Positions 24,363 to 32,753 of a DNA stretch of 32,753 bases are shown piece by piece. The stretch comes from Solirubrobacterales bacterium. Its GTDB lineage: Bacteria; Actinomycetota; Thermoleophilia; Solirubrobacterales; Solirubrobacteraceae. Position 1 is the first letter of the stretch. Every line of letters starts with the position of its first letter. The stretch spans positions 1-32,753 of the forward strand of contig JAOPZO010000257.1 of NCBI GenBank assembly GCA_025964065.1. Direction: 5' to 3'. The translations under genes and the position numbers were made by a program. The notes under the pieces are model-generated. The model was not told the DNA's origin, made no database searches, and worked only from the letters and a program-made list of their open reading frames with translations.

Positions 24363-25390
24363 CCCGCCGGGGACCGGGACGGCGCGACGACGGCGATGAG
24401 CCCGAGCACGTTCTCCCGGACCCGGGCGGGCGTCAGCCCGAAGCTGGGCGCGTACAGGATCGCGTGGTCGAGCAGTCCGTCGTAGCGGCGGAGCCCGTCA
24501 CGGACGTCCTGCGCGGTGCCGGCCACGCCGAGCGCGTCGACCATGCGGTCGCTCACCGCCGCGACCATCGCGGCCATGTCCCGACGCCCGAACGCCGCGC
24601 GGATGGCCTCGCCCTCCGAGGCGAACCCGATGGTCTCGAGCAGCGGCGCGTAGGTCTTGACGGAGCTGTAGAAGGCGATCTGCCCCGCCACCTCGCGGCG
24701 GGCGACCTCGGGACAGTCGTGGACGGCGGCGAGGACGAGCGATGCGATCTGCACCTCCGACGGACGGCGGCCGGTCCTCGCTGCGCCCTTGGCGACCGCC
24801 GGGAGCACGACGTCGGCGATGTACCCGGTGGTGAAGAGCGTATGGCCGAGGAGCCCGTCCGCGACCCGCCCCGCGACCTCGACCATGCGTGGGTTCACCC
24901 CTGCCGTGTAGATCGGGATGTGCTCGCGCAGCGGCGGCTGCAGCTCCCCCGTCGGCCGGAAGTGCAGCCGGTAGAATCGGCCGTCGTGGTCGATCGGCCC
25001 CTCGTGCATCCGCTCGAGCCGCCGCAGCAGACCGACGAGCTCCTCCATCCGGACCGCGGGCGCGTCGGGATCCTGGCCGTGCCAGTCGGAGATCATTCGC
25101 CGCGTGCCGTTCCCGAGACCGAGGACGAGCCGCCCGTCGGAGACCTCGTCCAGGTCGCGCGCCTCCGCGGCGAGCGTCAGTGGTGAGCGCCCGACGCCGT
25201 AGGCGATCGCCGTGCCGACGGTGCAGCGCTCCGTCCGGTGCGCCATCTCGGCGAGCGTGATCGTCGCGGAGCGGTTGTAGAGCTCCGGCGTCCAGGCGGC
25301 CTCCAGCCCGGCGGCGTCCGCTGCCGCGGCGAGCTCCCCCATGGCGCGCACCGACGCGCCCTGGGGCTCGATTCCGATCGTGAGGGCCAT
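24359..25390 (-). CDS. LLM class flavin-dependent oxidoreductase
   Basis: AADAAGLEAAWTPELYNRSATITLAEMAHRTERCTVGTAIAYGVGRSPLTLAAEARDLDEVSDGRLVLGLGNGTRRMISDWHG. Confidence 0.9.
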   Translation of the reverse strand: MALTIGIEPQGASVRAMGELAAAADAAGLEAAWTPELYNRSATITLAEMAHRTERCTVGTAIAYGVGRSPLTLAAEARDLDEVSDGRLVLGLGNGTRRMISDWHGQDPDAPAVRMEELVGLLRRLERMHEGPIDHDGRFYRLHFRPTGELQPPLREHIPIYTAGVNPRMVEVAGRVADGLLGHTLFTTGYIADVVLPAVAKGAARTGRRPSEVQIASLVLAAVHDCPEVARREVAGQIAFYSSVKTYAPLLETIGFASEGEAIRAAFGRRDMAAMVAAVSDRMVDALGVAGTAQDVRDGLRRYDGLLDHAILYAPSFGLTPARVRENVLGLIAVVAPSRSPAG

Positions 25391-26185
25391 CTACCGCGCG
25401 GTGTACTGCGCAGGGCGCTTCTCGCGGAACGCCTGCAGCGCCTCCCGGAAGTCCGTGCCACGCGTCGCGAGCGTCTGACCGCGGTTCTCCATCTCAACGG
25501 CCTGGGAGAGCGAGCCCGCGTCGACGTTCGCGTTCAGCACGCGCTTGGTGAGCGTCACCCCGAACGGAGTGTTCGCCGCGATCCGCGCCGCCGTGTCGAA
25601 CGCCGCTTCGAGCAGCTCATCCCCCGGCACGACCCGCGTCACGAGCCCGATCGCGAGCGCCTCCTCCGCGCCCACGAACCGCCCGGTCAGCATGATCTCC
25701 GCCGCGCGCGCCATGCCGATCGCCCGTGGAAGCGACCACGAGACGCCGACGTCCCCGGCCGAGAGCCCGATCCGCACGAACGCCGCGTTGAACCGCGCCT
25801 CGGGAGAAGCGATGCGGATGTCCGCGGTCATCGCCAGCCCGAGCCCGCCGCCGGCCGCCGCACCGTTGACCGCGGCGATCACGGGCTGCGGCAGCTCGTG
25901 GATCTTCATGAACGCGCCGGCCCAATGCTGCTGCCCGAGCATCATCTCGTGTGGGCTCATGTCGGGAAGCGAGGACGCCTCGTCGAGGTCGAGCCCGGCG
26001 CAGAACCCGACGCCCGTCCCGGTGATGACGACCGCGCGCGCCTTCCGGTCCTTCTGCAGCGTGTCACAGAGGTCGTGGAGCTCGTCGAACATCTCGAACG
26101 TGATCGCGTTCCGCTGCTTCGGGCGGTTCAGCGTGACGAGCACCACGCCGTCGCGGGGACGCTCGACCAGGAGGGTGTTGTACAT
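25391..26185 (-). CDS. Enoyl-CoA hydratase/isomerase family protein
   Basis: VVLVTLNRPKQRNAITFEMFDEL, ARAVVITGTGVGFCAGLDLDEAS, IAAVNGAAAGGGLGLAMTADIRIASPEARFNAAFVRIGLSAGDVGVSWSLPR. Confidence 0.95.
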   Translation of the reverse strand: MYNTLLVERPRDGVVLVTLNRPKQRNAITFEMFDELHDLCDTLQKDRKARAVVITGTGVGFCAGLDLDEASSLPDMSPHEMMLGQQHWAGAFMKIHELPQPVIAAVNGAAAGGGLGLAMTADIRIASPEARFNAAFVRIGLSAGDVGVSWSLPRAIGMARAAEIMLTGRFVGAEEALAIGLVTRVVPGDELLEAAFDTAARIAANTPFGVTLTKRVLNANVDAGSLSQAVEMENRGQTLATRGTDFREALQAFREKRPAQYTAR

Positions 26186-26186
26186 G

Positions 26187-27416
26187 TCAGGCCGCTCCGA
26201 CCAGCGCCGCGGCGCTCGCCTTGCGGAGCTCGGTGCGCGCGATCACCTGCTTGTGCACCTCGTCGGCGCCGTCGCCGATGCGCAGCATGCGGTTGTAGCG
26301 GTACATCGCGGCGAGCGGTGTGTCGTCGCTGACTCCTGCGCCGCCCCACACCTGGATCGCGCGATCGACGACGTTCAGCGCCATCGTCGGCACCACGAGC
26401 TTCGTGACCGAGAGGTCGGTGCGCGCCTCGCGGTTGCCGACCTGGTCGAGCTTCCACGCGGCGTGCGCGGTCAAGAGGCGGGCCTGGTCGATCTCGGCAC
26501 GCGAGGTGGCGATGAACTCCTGGACGAACTGCTTGTCCGCGAGCAGGCTCCCGAACATCGCGCGCGACTGCGCTCGCTGGCACATGAGCTCAAGGGCACG
26601 CTCGGCGACGCCGATGAGCCGCATGCAGTGGTGGATGCGGCCGGGGCCGAGCCGGTCCTGCGAGACCTTGAAGCCGCCGGTCCGCGGCCCGAGCGTGGAC
26701 TCCTCGACGGGCACGCGGCAGTCCTCGAAGCGGAGCTCCCAGTGCCCCGGCCCGGCGGTGTGGCCCATGTTCGACAGGGGGCGGACGTATTCGAAGCCGG
26801 GCGTGTCGGTCGGGACCAGGAGCATCGTCGCGCGCTTGTGCTTCGCGGCCTCCGGGTCGGTGACCGCCATGACGATCGCGACCTGCGCTCCCAGCGCGTT
26901 GGTACACCACCACTTGCGCCCGTTGATGACCCAGTCGCTTCCGTCCTGGACGGCGAGGCAGCCGAGGCCGGTCGGGTCGGAGCCGGGCGTGTCCGGCTCG
27001 GTCATCGCGTAGCAGGAGCGGATGTCGCCCTCGAGCAGCGGCTCGAGCCAGCGCTCGCGCTGGTGGTGCGTCGCGTGCTCGGCGAGGATCTCCATGTTCC
27101 CGGAGTCCGGCGGCTGGCAGTTGAAGACGTACGGCGCGACGAGCGTGCTGCGGCCCATCTCCTCACAGAGCACCCCGTACTCGCCGTTCGTGAGCCCCGG
27201 CCCGTCGTCGCGCGACGGCAGGAACAGGTTCCACAGCCCCGCCGCCTTCGCCTGCTCGCGCAGCGCCACGACGATCCCCGGGAACGCCGTCCGAGCGCCG
27301 ACCTCGTCGTCGAACGCCGCGACCGCCTCGTCCTCGACCGGGTACACGTGTTCCTGCATGAAGCCGCGCAGCTGCTCCAGCAGCGCCTTGCAGCGATCGG
27401 TCGGCTCGAAGTCCAC
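26187..27416 (-). CDS. Acyl-CoA dehydrogenase, ACAD10/11-like
   Basis: SCYAMTEPDTPGSDPTGL, INGRKWWCTNA, HWELRFEDCRVPVEE, IQVWGGAGVSDDTPLAAMYRYNRMLRIGDGADEVHKQVIA. Confidence 0.94.
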   Translation of the reverse strand: MDFEPTDRCKALLEQLRGFMQEHVYPVEDEAVAAFDDEVGARTAFPGIVVALREQAKAAGLWNLFLPSRDDGPGLTNGEYGVLCEEMGRSTLVAPYVFNCQPPDSGNMEILAEHATHHQRERWLEPLLEGDIRSCYAMTEPDTPGSDPTGLGCLAVQDGSDWVINGRKWWCTNALGAQVAIVMAVTDPEAAKHKRATMLLVPTDTPGFEYVRPLSNMGHTAGPGHWELRFEDCRVPVEESTLGPRTGGFKVSQDRLGPGRIHHCMRLIGVAERALELMCQRAQSRAMFGSLLADKQFVQEFIATSRAEIDQARLLTAHAAWKLDQVGNREARTDLSVTKLVVPTMALNVVDRAIQVWGGAGVSDDTPLAAMYRYNRMLRIGDGADEVHKQVIARTELRKASAAALVGAA

Positions 27417-27485
27417 GTGCGCTCCCTCGGGGTCGTTCGGCGCGAGACTACGCTGCCGGCTGCCGCGCCGGAACCGGCCGAACCG

Positions 27486-27881
27486 CTAGTCGGGCGGGAC
27501 GATCCCGCGAGGGACGACCAGCAGCGCCTGAAGCACCTCGACCCCGTCCTGGCCGACGACCGCGATGGACAGCACGACGTCGCCCGCGTGCACCGTCGGC
27601 GGCTCGGCGCGGCAGGTGAGCGTGTCGCCGAGGCGGGTGGGCGCGCGGTAGGCGACGTCGAGGCAGACGCCGGGCGGCACGCCGCTTCCCCCGAGCCAAC
27701 CGGCGACCGCCTCCCACACCACCTGGAGCGCGATCGGGCCGTGCGCGATGACCCCGCCGAACGGCCCGGCGGCCGCGTAGTCCGGGTCGACGTGCAGCGG
27801 GTTGCAGTCGCCCGAGAGCGCCGCGTACGCGTCGATCGCGCCCTGGCCGACGGTATGGACGACCTCCGGGAACGGCCTCAT
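27486..27881 (-). CDS. MaoC-like hydratase, catalytic-type subunit
   Basis: AIDAYAALSGDCNPLHVDPDYAAAGPFGGVIAHGPIALQ (hydratase-2 motif). Start MRPFPE at 27881, ATGA overlap with the upstream gene. Confidence 0.9.
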   Translation of the reverse strand: MRPFPEVVHTVGQGAIDAYAALSGDCNPLHVDPDYAAAGPFGGVIAHGPIALQVVWEAVAGWLGGSGVPPGVCLDVAYRAPTRLGDTLTCRAEPPTVHAGDVVLSIAVVGQDGVEVLQALLVVPRGIVPPD

Positions 27882-28288
27882 TCCGGCGCCGCCAGGATCG
27901 TCCACTCGACCACCGCGGCGAGGTCGTCCGCCTGATGGACGGCGAACGTGAACGTCGTCTGCAGCCCGTTGTGCGCCTCGCGCTGCGCGCTCACCCGCAC
28001 GGCGACGCGCACGCTCGCTCCGGCGGGCAGCGGCGCATGGACGGTGAAGCGCTGGCGGACGAGCACGCCACCCGGCGGGATGCCGCGGAGTGCCCGCCGG
28101 AGCACCCGGAGCGTGACGAGCGGGAGCACGCCGCCCGGCGCGTGCTCCCCTTCGGCCACCACGCCGATCGCGCCGCGCAGCTGGTCGCTGACCGGCGCCA
28201 GCTCCTCGACGAAGGACCCGAGCCGGTCGCCGGCCGACAGCTCCGCGTAGCGCAGCTCGGACAGCACGGGAACGCCCTCGAGGCTCAC
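27878..28288 (-). CDS. MaoC/FAS1-like dehydratase partner subunit (lacks GDxNPLH motif)
   Basis: GTG-started VSLEGVPVLSELRYAELSAGDRLGSFVEELAPVSDQLRGAIGVVAEGEHAPGGVLPLVTLRVLRRALRGIPPGGVLVRQRFTVHAPLPAG; alignable to the product of 31056-31487. Confidence 0.8.
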   Translation of the reverse strand: MSLEGVPVLSELRYAELSAGDRLGSFVEELAPVSDQLRGAIGVVAEGEHAPGGVLPLVTLRVLRRALRGIPPGGVLVRQRFTVHAPLPAGASVRVAVRVSAQREAHNGLQTTFTFAVHQADDLAAVVEWTILAAPE

Positions 28289-29268
28289 GTGAGGTCCAGC
28301 ACGATCTTGCCGGTGAGCGTGCGCCCCTCGATGAGGTGGTGCGCGCGGTGGATGTCCTCCGGCCCCATCACCGTCACCTGCGGCGTCAGCTCGCCCGCCA
28401 GGAACAGGCGCTGGACCTCGTCGAACGCGGCCTGCGGCTCGGCGGGATCCTCGTCGGCCACGCGCGCGACGACGAAGCCGACGATCGTCTGGCCGCGGGG
28501 CATCAGCGCGCGCACGTCGACGGTCGCGGGCTCCTGGCTCGCCGAGCCGACCACGACGTAGCACCCGTTGAACGCGAGCGCCTTCAGCGACGGCGCGAAG
28601 AGCGGCCCGCCGACCCCGTCGATGACGATGTCCGCGCCCCTGCCGGCGGTGAGCTCCCGCACCCCGGCGGCCAGCGTGTCCGGGTCGGCGAGCAGCGTCT
28701 CGGCAGCACCGTGCGTGCGGGCGACCGCGAGCTTCGCCGCCGTGGACGCCGTCGCGATGCCGCGTGCCCCGAGTCGCGCGCAGAGCTGCAGGCAGAGCCC
28801 GCCGAGCCCGCCTGCGCCGGCGTGCACGAGCACCGTGTCGCCGGCGCCGACCTGCGCGTAGCGCTGGACCGCGTAGAGCGCCGTGACACCCTGGGTGAAG
28901 AGCGCAGCGGCCTGCTGCGCGCTCACCCCGTCCGCGACGCGGAAGACCCGGCTCGCGGGGACGAGCACGGTGTCCGCGTAGCCGCCGCCCCCGTCGGTGA
29001 ACGCGAGCACGGTGCTCCCCACGCCCGGCCCGGCGAGCACGCGCCCCGCGACCTCGAAGCCCGGCGTCATCGTCAGCGGCTGGTCGCGCCGGTACTCGCC
29101 GCGGCGCACCATGGTGTCGGCGAAGTTGACCCCGATCGCCTCGACGCGGATCAGGACCTCCCCCTCCCCTCGCGCGGGGAGCTCGCCGTCCTCCCACGCC
29201 ATCACCTCCGGTGGGCCGAACCGTTCGAGGACCACGTGACGCCGGGCGTGCATGCCGAGGACGCTCAT
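28285..29268 (-). CDS. Zinc-type/quinone oxidoreductase (MDR superfamily)
   Basis: HVVLERFGPPEVMAWEDGELPARGEGEVLIRVEAIGVNFADTMVRRGEYR, VLVHAGAGGLGGLCLQLCARLGARGIATAST, GADIVIDGVGGPLF. Confidence 0.92.
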   Translation of the reverse strand: MSVLGMHARRHVVLERFGPPEVMAWEDGELPARGEGEVLIRVEAIGVNFADTMVRRGEYRRDQPLTMTPGFEVAGRVLAGPGVGSTVLAFTDGGGGYADTVLVPASRVFRVADGVSAQQAAALFTQGVTALYAVQRYAQVGAGDTVLVHAGAGGLGGLCLQLCARLGARGIATASTAAKLAVARTHGAAETLLADPDTLAAGVRELTAGRGADIVIDGVGGPLFAPSLKALAFNGCYVVVGSASQEPATVDVRALMPRGQTIVGFVVARVADEDPAEPQAAFDEVQRLFLAGELTPQVTVMGPEDIHRAHHLIEGRTLTGKIVLDLT

Positions 29269-29289
29269 GGCCCCGGCACGCCAGGACAA

Positions 29290-29312
29290 CTGTCCGTTAC
29301 GCCAGCGGACAG
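29290..29312. promoter_or_regulatory. Candidate operator in divergent promoter region
   Basis: CTGTCCG-N9-CGGACAG inverted repeat, with an extra GGACA half-site at 29284-29288; between QOR (start 29268) and acyl-CoA ligase (start 29342). Confidence 0.6.
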
Positions 29313-29341
29313 GACGCCCGCCGCGGCTTAGCGTCGGGCGC

Positions 29342-31003
29342 ATGGACGTCACGAACCTGCACCACCGCCGGGCCACGGAGCGCTGGGAGCGCGTGAGCGT
29401 CGGCGACATCTTCGAGCGGCTGACGTGGAGCTACCCGGACAAGGACGCGATCGTCGCCTGGGAGGGCGCGTTCGCGGACCCGGCGCTCGAGCGGGTCACC
29501 TACGCGCAAGCCGACGCGCTCGCCAACCGCATCGCGAACGCGCTGCTCGCCCACGGCCTCGGACGCGGGGACCGCGTGATGCTCTTCTGCGAGAACTCGG
29601 TCGAGGCGTACCTCACGAAGTTCGGCATCGCCAAGGCCGGCCTGACCTGCGTGCCGATCAATCCGATGATGGCCCCGGACGTCGTCGCCTACCTGATCGA
29701 CAAGGCCGAGCCGGCGTTCGCGATCGTGGACGCGGAGCTGTGGCCCAAGGCGGAGGAGGCGTTCGCGCTGCGCGGCCTCTCCCCCGACGTGACGATCGAG
29801 ATCGGCGGCGACGCGATCGACGGCACGGTCGGCTTCTCCGCCTGGGTCGCGGCGGCCGCCACAAGCGAGCCGGACGTCGAGATCCATGCCGACGACATCT
29901 GGGAGATCATCTTCACCTCGGGCACGACGGCGATGCCGAAGGGCGCGATGATCTCGCACAACTACAGCTACCTCGGCGCCTACTCCTTCGCCCTCACGCT
30001 GACCCGCGGCGTGCGCATCGAGTGCGACCTCACCCTCTGCAGCTTCCTGCCGCTGATCTACCACATCGCCGACCAGATCTTCTCGTTCCCGGCGTTCCTC
30101 GCCGGCGGCACACTCGTGATCGGCCGTGGGTTCGACCCTGCGCACGTCGGGCAGGCGATAGCGCGCGAGCGGGCGACCGCGCTGTGGAGCGGCTCCCCCG
30201 CCATGCTCGGCGACGTGCTCGCCGCGCTCGAGCGCGAGGACCACGACGCGAGCACGCTCGGGGTCGTCGTCTACGGCTGGACGGCCGCGCCGCCCGAGCT
30301 GATCGCCGGGCTGAAGGCGCGGTGCGGGGAGCAGCTCGTCGCGGTCGAGATCCTCGGCCAGACCGAGGCGATCTCCTGCCACCGTTTCTGGCCCGACAAG
30401 TGGCCCGAGGTGTTCGCGGCGACCGCGCCCGCGACGAACTACGTCGGCGTCCCGAATCCGATGGTCGCCGCCGACCTCGTGGACGAGGAGGGCAACTCGC
30501 TGCGCGGCACCGTCGGCATTCCCGGCGAGGTCGTCTACCGCTCCCCTGTCGTCACGGCCGGCTACTACCGCGACGAGGAGCAGACCCGCGCGGCCTTCCG
30601 CGGCGGCTGGTTCCACTCCGGCGACGTCTGCACCTACGACGAGCAGGGCCTGCGGATCATGGTCGACCGCTCGAAGGACATCGTCAAGAGCGGCGGCGAG
30701 AACGTCTCGAGCCTGCGCGTCGAGGCGGTGCTGGTGCAGCACGCCGACGTCGGCAAGGCCGCCGTCGTCGGGCTCCCGCACGAGCGCTGGGGCGAGGCGG
30801 TCACCGCCTTCGTCGTCGCCGCGGAGGGCGCCAGGCCCGACACCGACGCGCTCGTCGCCTGGGCCAAGGAGCGGCTCGCGGGGTTCGAGGCGCCGAAGCG
30901 GATCGTGGTCGTCGACGAGCTCCCGGTGACGGTCGGCGGGAAGGTCCTCAAGTACAAGCTGCGCGCGGCGAACGCCGCGCTCTACGACGCCGTGGGCAGC
31001 TGA
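29342..31003 (+). CDS. AMP-dependent acyl-CoA synthetase/ligase (FadD-like)
   Basis: EIIFTSGTTAMPKGAMISH, VYGWTAAPPELIAGLKARCG, EILGQTEA, GWFHSGDVCTYDEQGLRIMVDRSKDIVKSGGENVSSLRVE, VTVGGKVLKYKLR. Confidence 0.95.
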   Translation: MDVTNLHHRRATERWERVSVGDIFERLTWSYPDKDAIVAWEGAFADPALERVTYAQADALANRIANALLAHGLGRGDRVMLFCENSVEAYLTKFGIAKAGLTCVPINPMMAPDVVAYLIDKAEPAFAIVDAELWPKAEEAFALRGLSPDVTIEIGGDAIDGTVGFSAWVAAAATSEPDVEIHADDIWEIIFTSGTTAMPKGAMISHNYSYLGAYSFALTLTRGVRIECDLTLCSFLPLIYHIADQIFSFPAFLAGGTLVIGRGFDPAHVGQAIARERATALWSGSPAMLGDVLAALEREDHDASTLGVVVYGWTAAPPELIAGLKARCGEQLVAVEILGQTEAISCHRFWPDKWPEVFAATAPATNYVGVPNPMVAADLVDEEGNSLRGTVGIPGEVVYRSPVVTAGYYRDEEQTRAAFRGGWFHSGDVCTYDEQGLRIMVDRSKDIVKSGGENVSSLRVEAVLVQHADVGKAAVVGLPHERWGEAVTAFVVAAEGARPDTDALVAWAKERLAGFEAPKRIVVVDELPVTVGGKVLKYKLRAANAALYDAVGS

Positions 31004-31020
31004 CTGGCGCTAGCGCCAGT
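31003..31020. promoter_or_regulatory. 18-bp perfect palindrome starting in the acyl-CoA ligase stop codon
   Basis: ACTGGCGCTAGCGCCAGT; intercistronic, 35 nt before the next start. Confidence 0.5.
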
Positions 31021-31055
31021 TGCTCGCGCGCCGGGCGTGTCCGAGGGTCAGGAGG

Positions 31056-31487
31056 ATGAGCGATACCCCAGTCCTGTCGAACGTGACCTACGACGAGCTC
31101 GTCACCGGCGCCCGGATGGGACCGTACGCCGAGCACGTCTCCGCGGCGGCCGCGGCGCAGCTCGCCGGCGCCATCGGCGAGCCGGTCGCGGTCTCCGACG
31201 CGCCGCCGGCCGTGTTCCCCGTCCTCTTCCTGAAGGGCCTGCGCCGGGCGATGGGCGGGATCCCGCCGGGCAGCGTCCTGGCCAAGCAGGAGCTCGAGTT
31301 CCATGCCGTGCTCCCGGTCGACTCCGACGTGGCGATCACGGTCTGGGTCGGCGACAAGCAGGTGCGCCGCGAGCGCCCGTTCGTGACGATCGAGTTCGAC
31401 GTCCGCAGCGCGCAGGACAAGCAGGTCGTCACGGGCCGCAAGGTCATCGTGTGGCCCACCGGGCCCGGACAGGAGGCAGCAGCATGA
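31056..31487 (+). CDS. MaoC/FAS1-like dehydratase partner subunit
   Basis: MSDTPVLSNVTYDELVTGARMGPYAEHVSAAAAAQLAGAIGE...PAVFPVLFLKGLRRAMGGIPPGSVLAKQELEFHAVLPVDSDV; similar to the 27878-28288 product. Confidence 0.82.
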   Translation: MSDTPVLSNVTYDELVTGARMGPYAEHVSAAAAAQLAGAIGEPVAVSDAPPAVFPVLFLKGLRRAMGGIPPGSVLAKQELEFHAVLPVDSDVAITVWVGDKQVRRERPFVTIEFDVRSAQDKQVVTGRKVIVWPTGPGQEAAA

Positions 31488-31855
31488 GCGCCGACTTCGG
31501 CGGCGTCCGGGACGTCGTGACGCAGGACGCGATCGACGCCTACGCCGAGCTCTCCGGCGACTTCAACCCGCTGCACGTCGACCCCAGGGCCGCGGCGGCC
31601 TCCGAGTTCGGCGGGATCATCGCCCACGGCCCGATCGCGCTCCAGGCGTTCTTCCGCGCCGCCACGGGCCGGCTCGGCGTCGAGGCGCTGCCGGCCGGCA
31701 CCGCGGTGAAGGTGACCTACCGCGCACCGACGCGGCCCGGCGACACGATCGGGTGCGAGCTGCGCCAGGAGGACGGCACGGAGCTCCTGGCGGAGTGCGT
31801 CAAGCAGGACGGGACCGTCGTGGTCTCCGTCCGCGCGACGCTGCCCGGTGCCTAG
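31484..31855 (+). CDS. MaoC-like hydratase, catalytic-type subunit
   Basis: AIDAYAELSGDFNPLHVDPRAAAASEFGGIIAHGPIALQAFF. ATGA overlap with the previous gene. Confidence 0.92.
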   Translation: MSADFGGVRDVVTQDAIDAYAELSGDFNPLHVDPRAAAASEFGGIIAHGPIALQAFFRAATGRLGVEALPAGTAVKVTYRAPTRPGDTIGCELRQEDGTELLAECVKQDGTVVVSVRATLPGA

Positions 31856-32619
31856 ACGCCGGTCATCACACCGCCGTCGATCGACAGTGCCGTCCCGGTG
31901 ATGTAGCCGGCCGCGTCGCTCAGCAGGAAGTGCACGGCGTCGGCGACCTCCGCCGGCGTCCCGTAGCGCTTCAGCGCCGTCGTCTGCGCGAACAGCTCGT
32001 GGGCGGCGGCCGGGTCTTCGGGGTTCACGAGAACCTCGATGCTCCGCATCAGCGGCGTGTCGACGGGGCCGGGGCAGACGCAGTTCGCGCGGATCGGGAT
32101 ATCCGCGTTCTCGAGCGCGATGCTCTTCGTGAGGCCCAGCAGCCCGTGCTTCGAGGCGCTGTAGCCGCTGAGCAGCCCGTAGCCCTGGAGGCTCGCGGTC
32201 GATCCGATGTTCACGATCGCCCCCGCACCCTGTGCGCGCATGATCGGGATCGCGGCGTGGACCGCGTAGAACGCCGAGAGCAGGTTCGTGTCGACGACCT
32301 CCTCGAACTCCTCGATCGCGTAGTCCTCCAAGCGCGCGGAGCGGCCGTTCATCCCGGCGTTGTTCACGAGCCAGTCGAGTCGGCCGAGGCGCTCGGCCGT
32401 CTCGCGGATCCAGCCCTGGACCTCGGAGGCGCGCTTGACGTCAACCCGGGTGAAGCGCGCGCGGCCGCCGGCCGCCTCGATGAGGGAGACGGTCTCCGCC
32501 CCGGCGGTCTCGGTGCGGGCGGCGACGGCGACGGTCGCGCCCGCCGCGGCGAGCCGGAGCGCGATCGCCCGGCCGATCCCCCCGGAGGCTCCGGTGACGG
32601 CGGCAACGAGATCGGACAT
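31852..32619 (-). CDS. SDR family oxidoreductase
   Basis: VAAVTGASGGIGRAIALRLA, WLVNNAGMNGR, GYSASKHGLLGLTKS, GYITGTALSIDGGVMTGV. Confidence 0.95.
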   Translation of the reverse strand: MSDLVAAVTGASGGIGRAIALRLAAAGATVAVAARTETAGAETVSLIEAAGGRARFTRVDVKRASEVQGWIRETAERLGRLDWLVNNAGMNGRSARLEDYAIEEFEEVVDTNLLSAFYAVHAAIPIMRAQGAGAIVNIGSTASLQGYGLLSGYSASKHGLLGLTKSIALENADIPIRANCVCPGPVDTPLMRSIEVLVNPEDPAAAHELFAQTTALKRYGTPAEVADAVHFLLSDAAGYITGTALSIDGGVMTGV

Positions 32620-32629
32620 GAGCCTGCTC

Positions 32630-32753
32630 CTAAACGTAGGGGTCGTCGAGCTCCAGGCGGAGCGCGTTGGTGAGGCCGCCCATGAGGGCGTAGAAGCCGA
32701 CGAGCACGAGCAGCTCGAGCCGCTCGCCGTCCGACCGGTCGAGGCGCGACCAG
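32630..32753 (-). CDS. Probable carboxymuconolactone decarboxylase (AhpD-like) family protein, only C-terminus in window
   Basis: Reverse strand reads ...WSRLDRSDGERLELLVLVGFYALMGGLTNALRLELDDPYV*, similar to CMD-family C-termini (LVGFYxMxxxxxNAL). Confidence 0.6.
   Translation of the reverse strand, partial: WSRLDRSDGERLELLVLVGFYALMGGLTNALRLELDDPYV

Noticed and set aside
25545-27935. 796-aa plus-strand ORF covering the ECH/ACAD/MaoC region
   Set aside because: Antisense to three genes with clear family motifs; composition typical of high-GC frame shadowing.

Overview
High-GC actinobacterial-type window (Thermoleophilia-like is a guess), chromosomal in style, with about 29 supported CDS plus two genes cut by the window edges. 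From left to right: (i) a truncated TetR regulator divergent from a cytochrome P450, with a 26-bp near-perfect palindrome between them; (ii) a YchJ/SEC-C protein and an isovaleryl-CoA-dehydrogenase-like ACAD; (iii) a translationally coupled four-gene operon: ABC ATPase, ABC-2 permease, histidine kinase, LuxR-type response regulator; (iv) a large secreted protein read as HET-C/VWA7-like N-domain, PLAT domain, Pro-rich linker and CARDB domain; (v) a ~13 kb hydantoin/ureide-type catabolic locus: OCD-family protein and LLM oxidoreductase (+), sugar-type ABC importer with an embedded hydantoin-racemase-like gene (-), GntR/HutC regulator (+), and HyuA-HyuB-HyuC-type enzymes (-). The three intergenic regions where these transcription units start each carry a related 23-bp motif, so this looks like one GntR regulon; (vi) a second catabolic cluster of acyl-CoA enzymes: MBL-fold hydrolase, LLM, enoyl-CoA hydratase, ACAD, two separate split MaoC pairs, quinone oxidoreductase, acyl-CoA ligase, SDR. 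An apparent IS481-family transposase remnant and tandem hairpins lie at the convergent junction inside the hydantoin locus. No rRNA, tRNA or CRISPR array was recognised. Many long ORFs in the supplied track are GC-bias shadows of real genes. All calls come from reading sequence and motifs; no database search was run.
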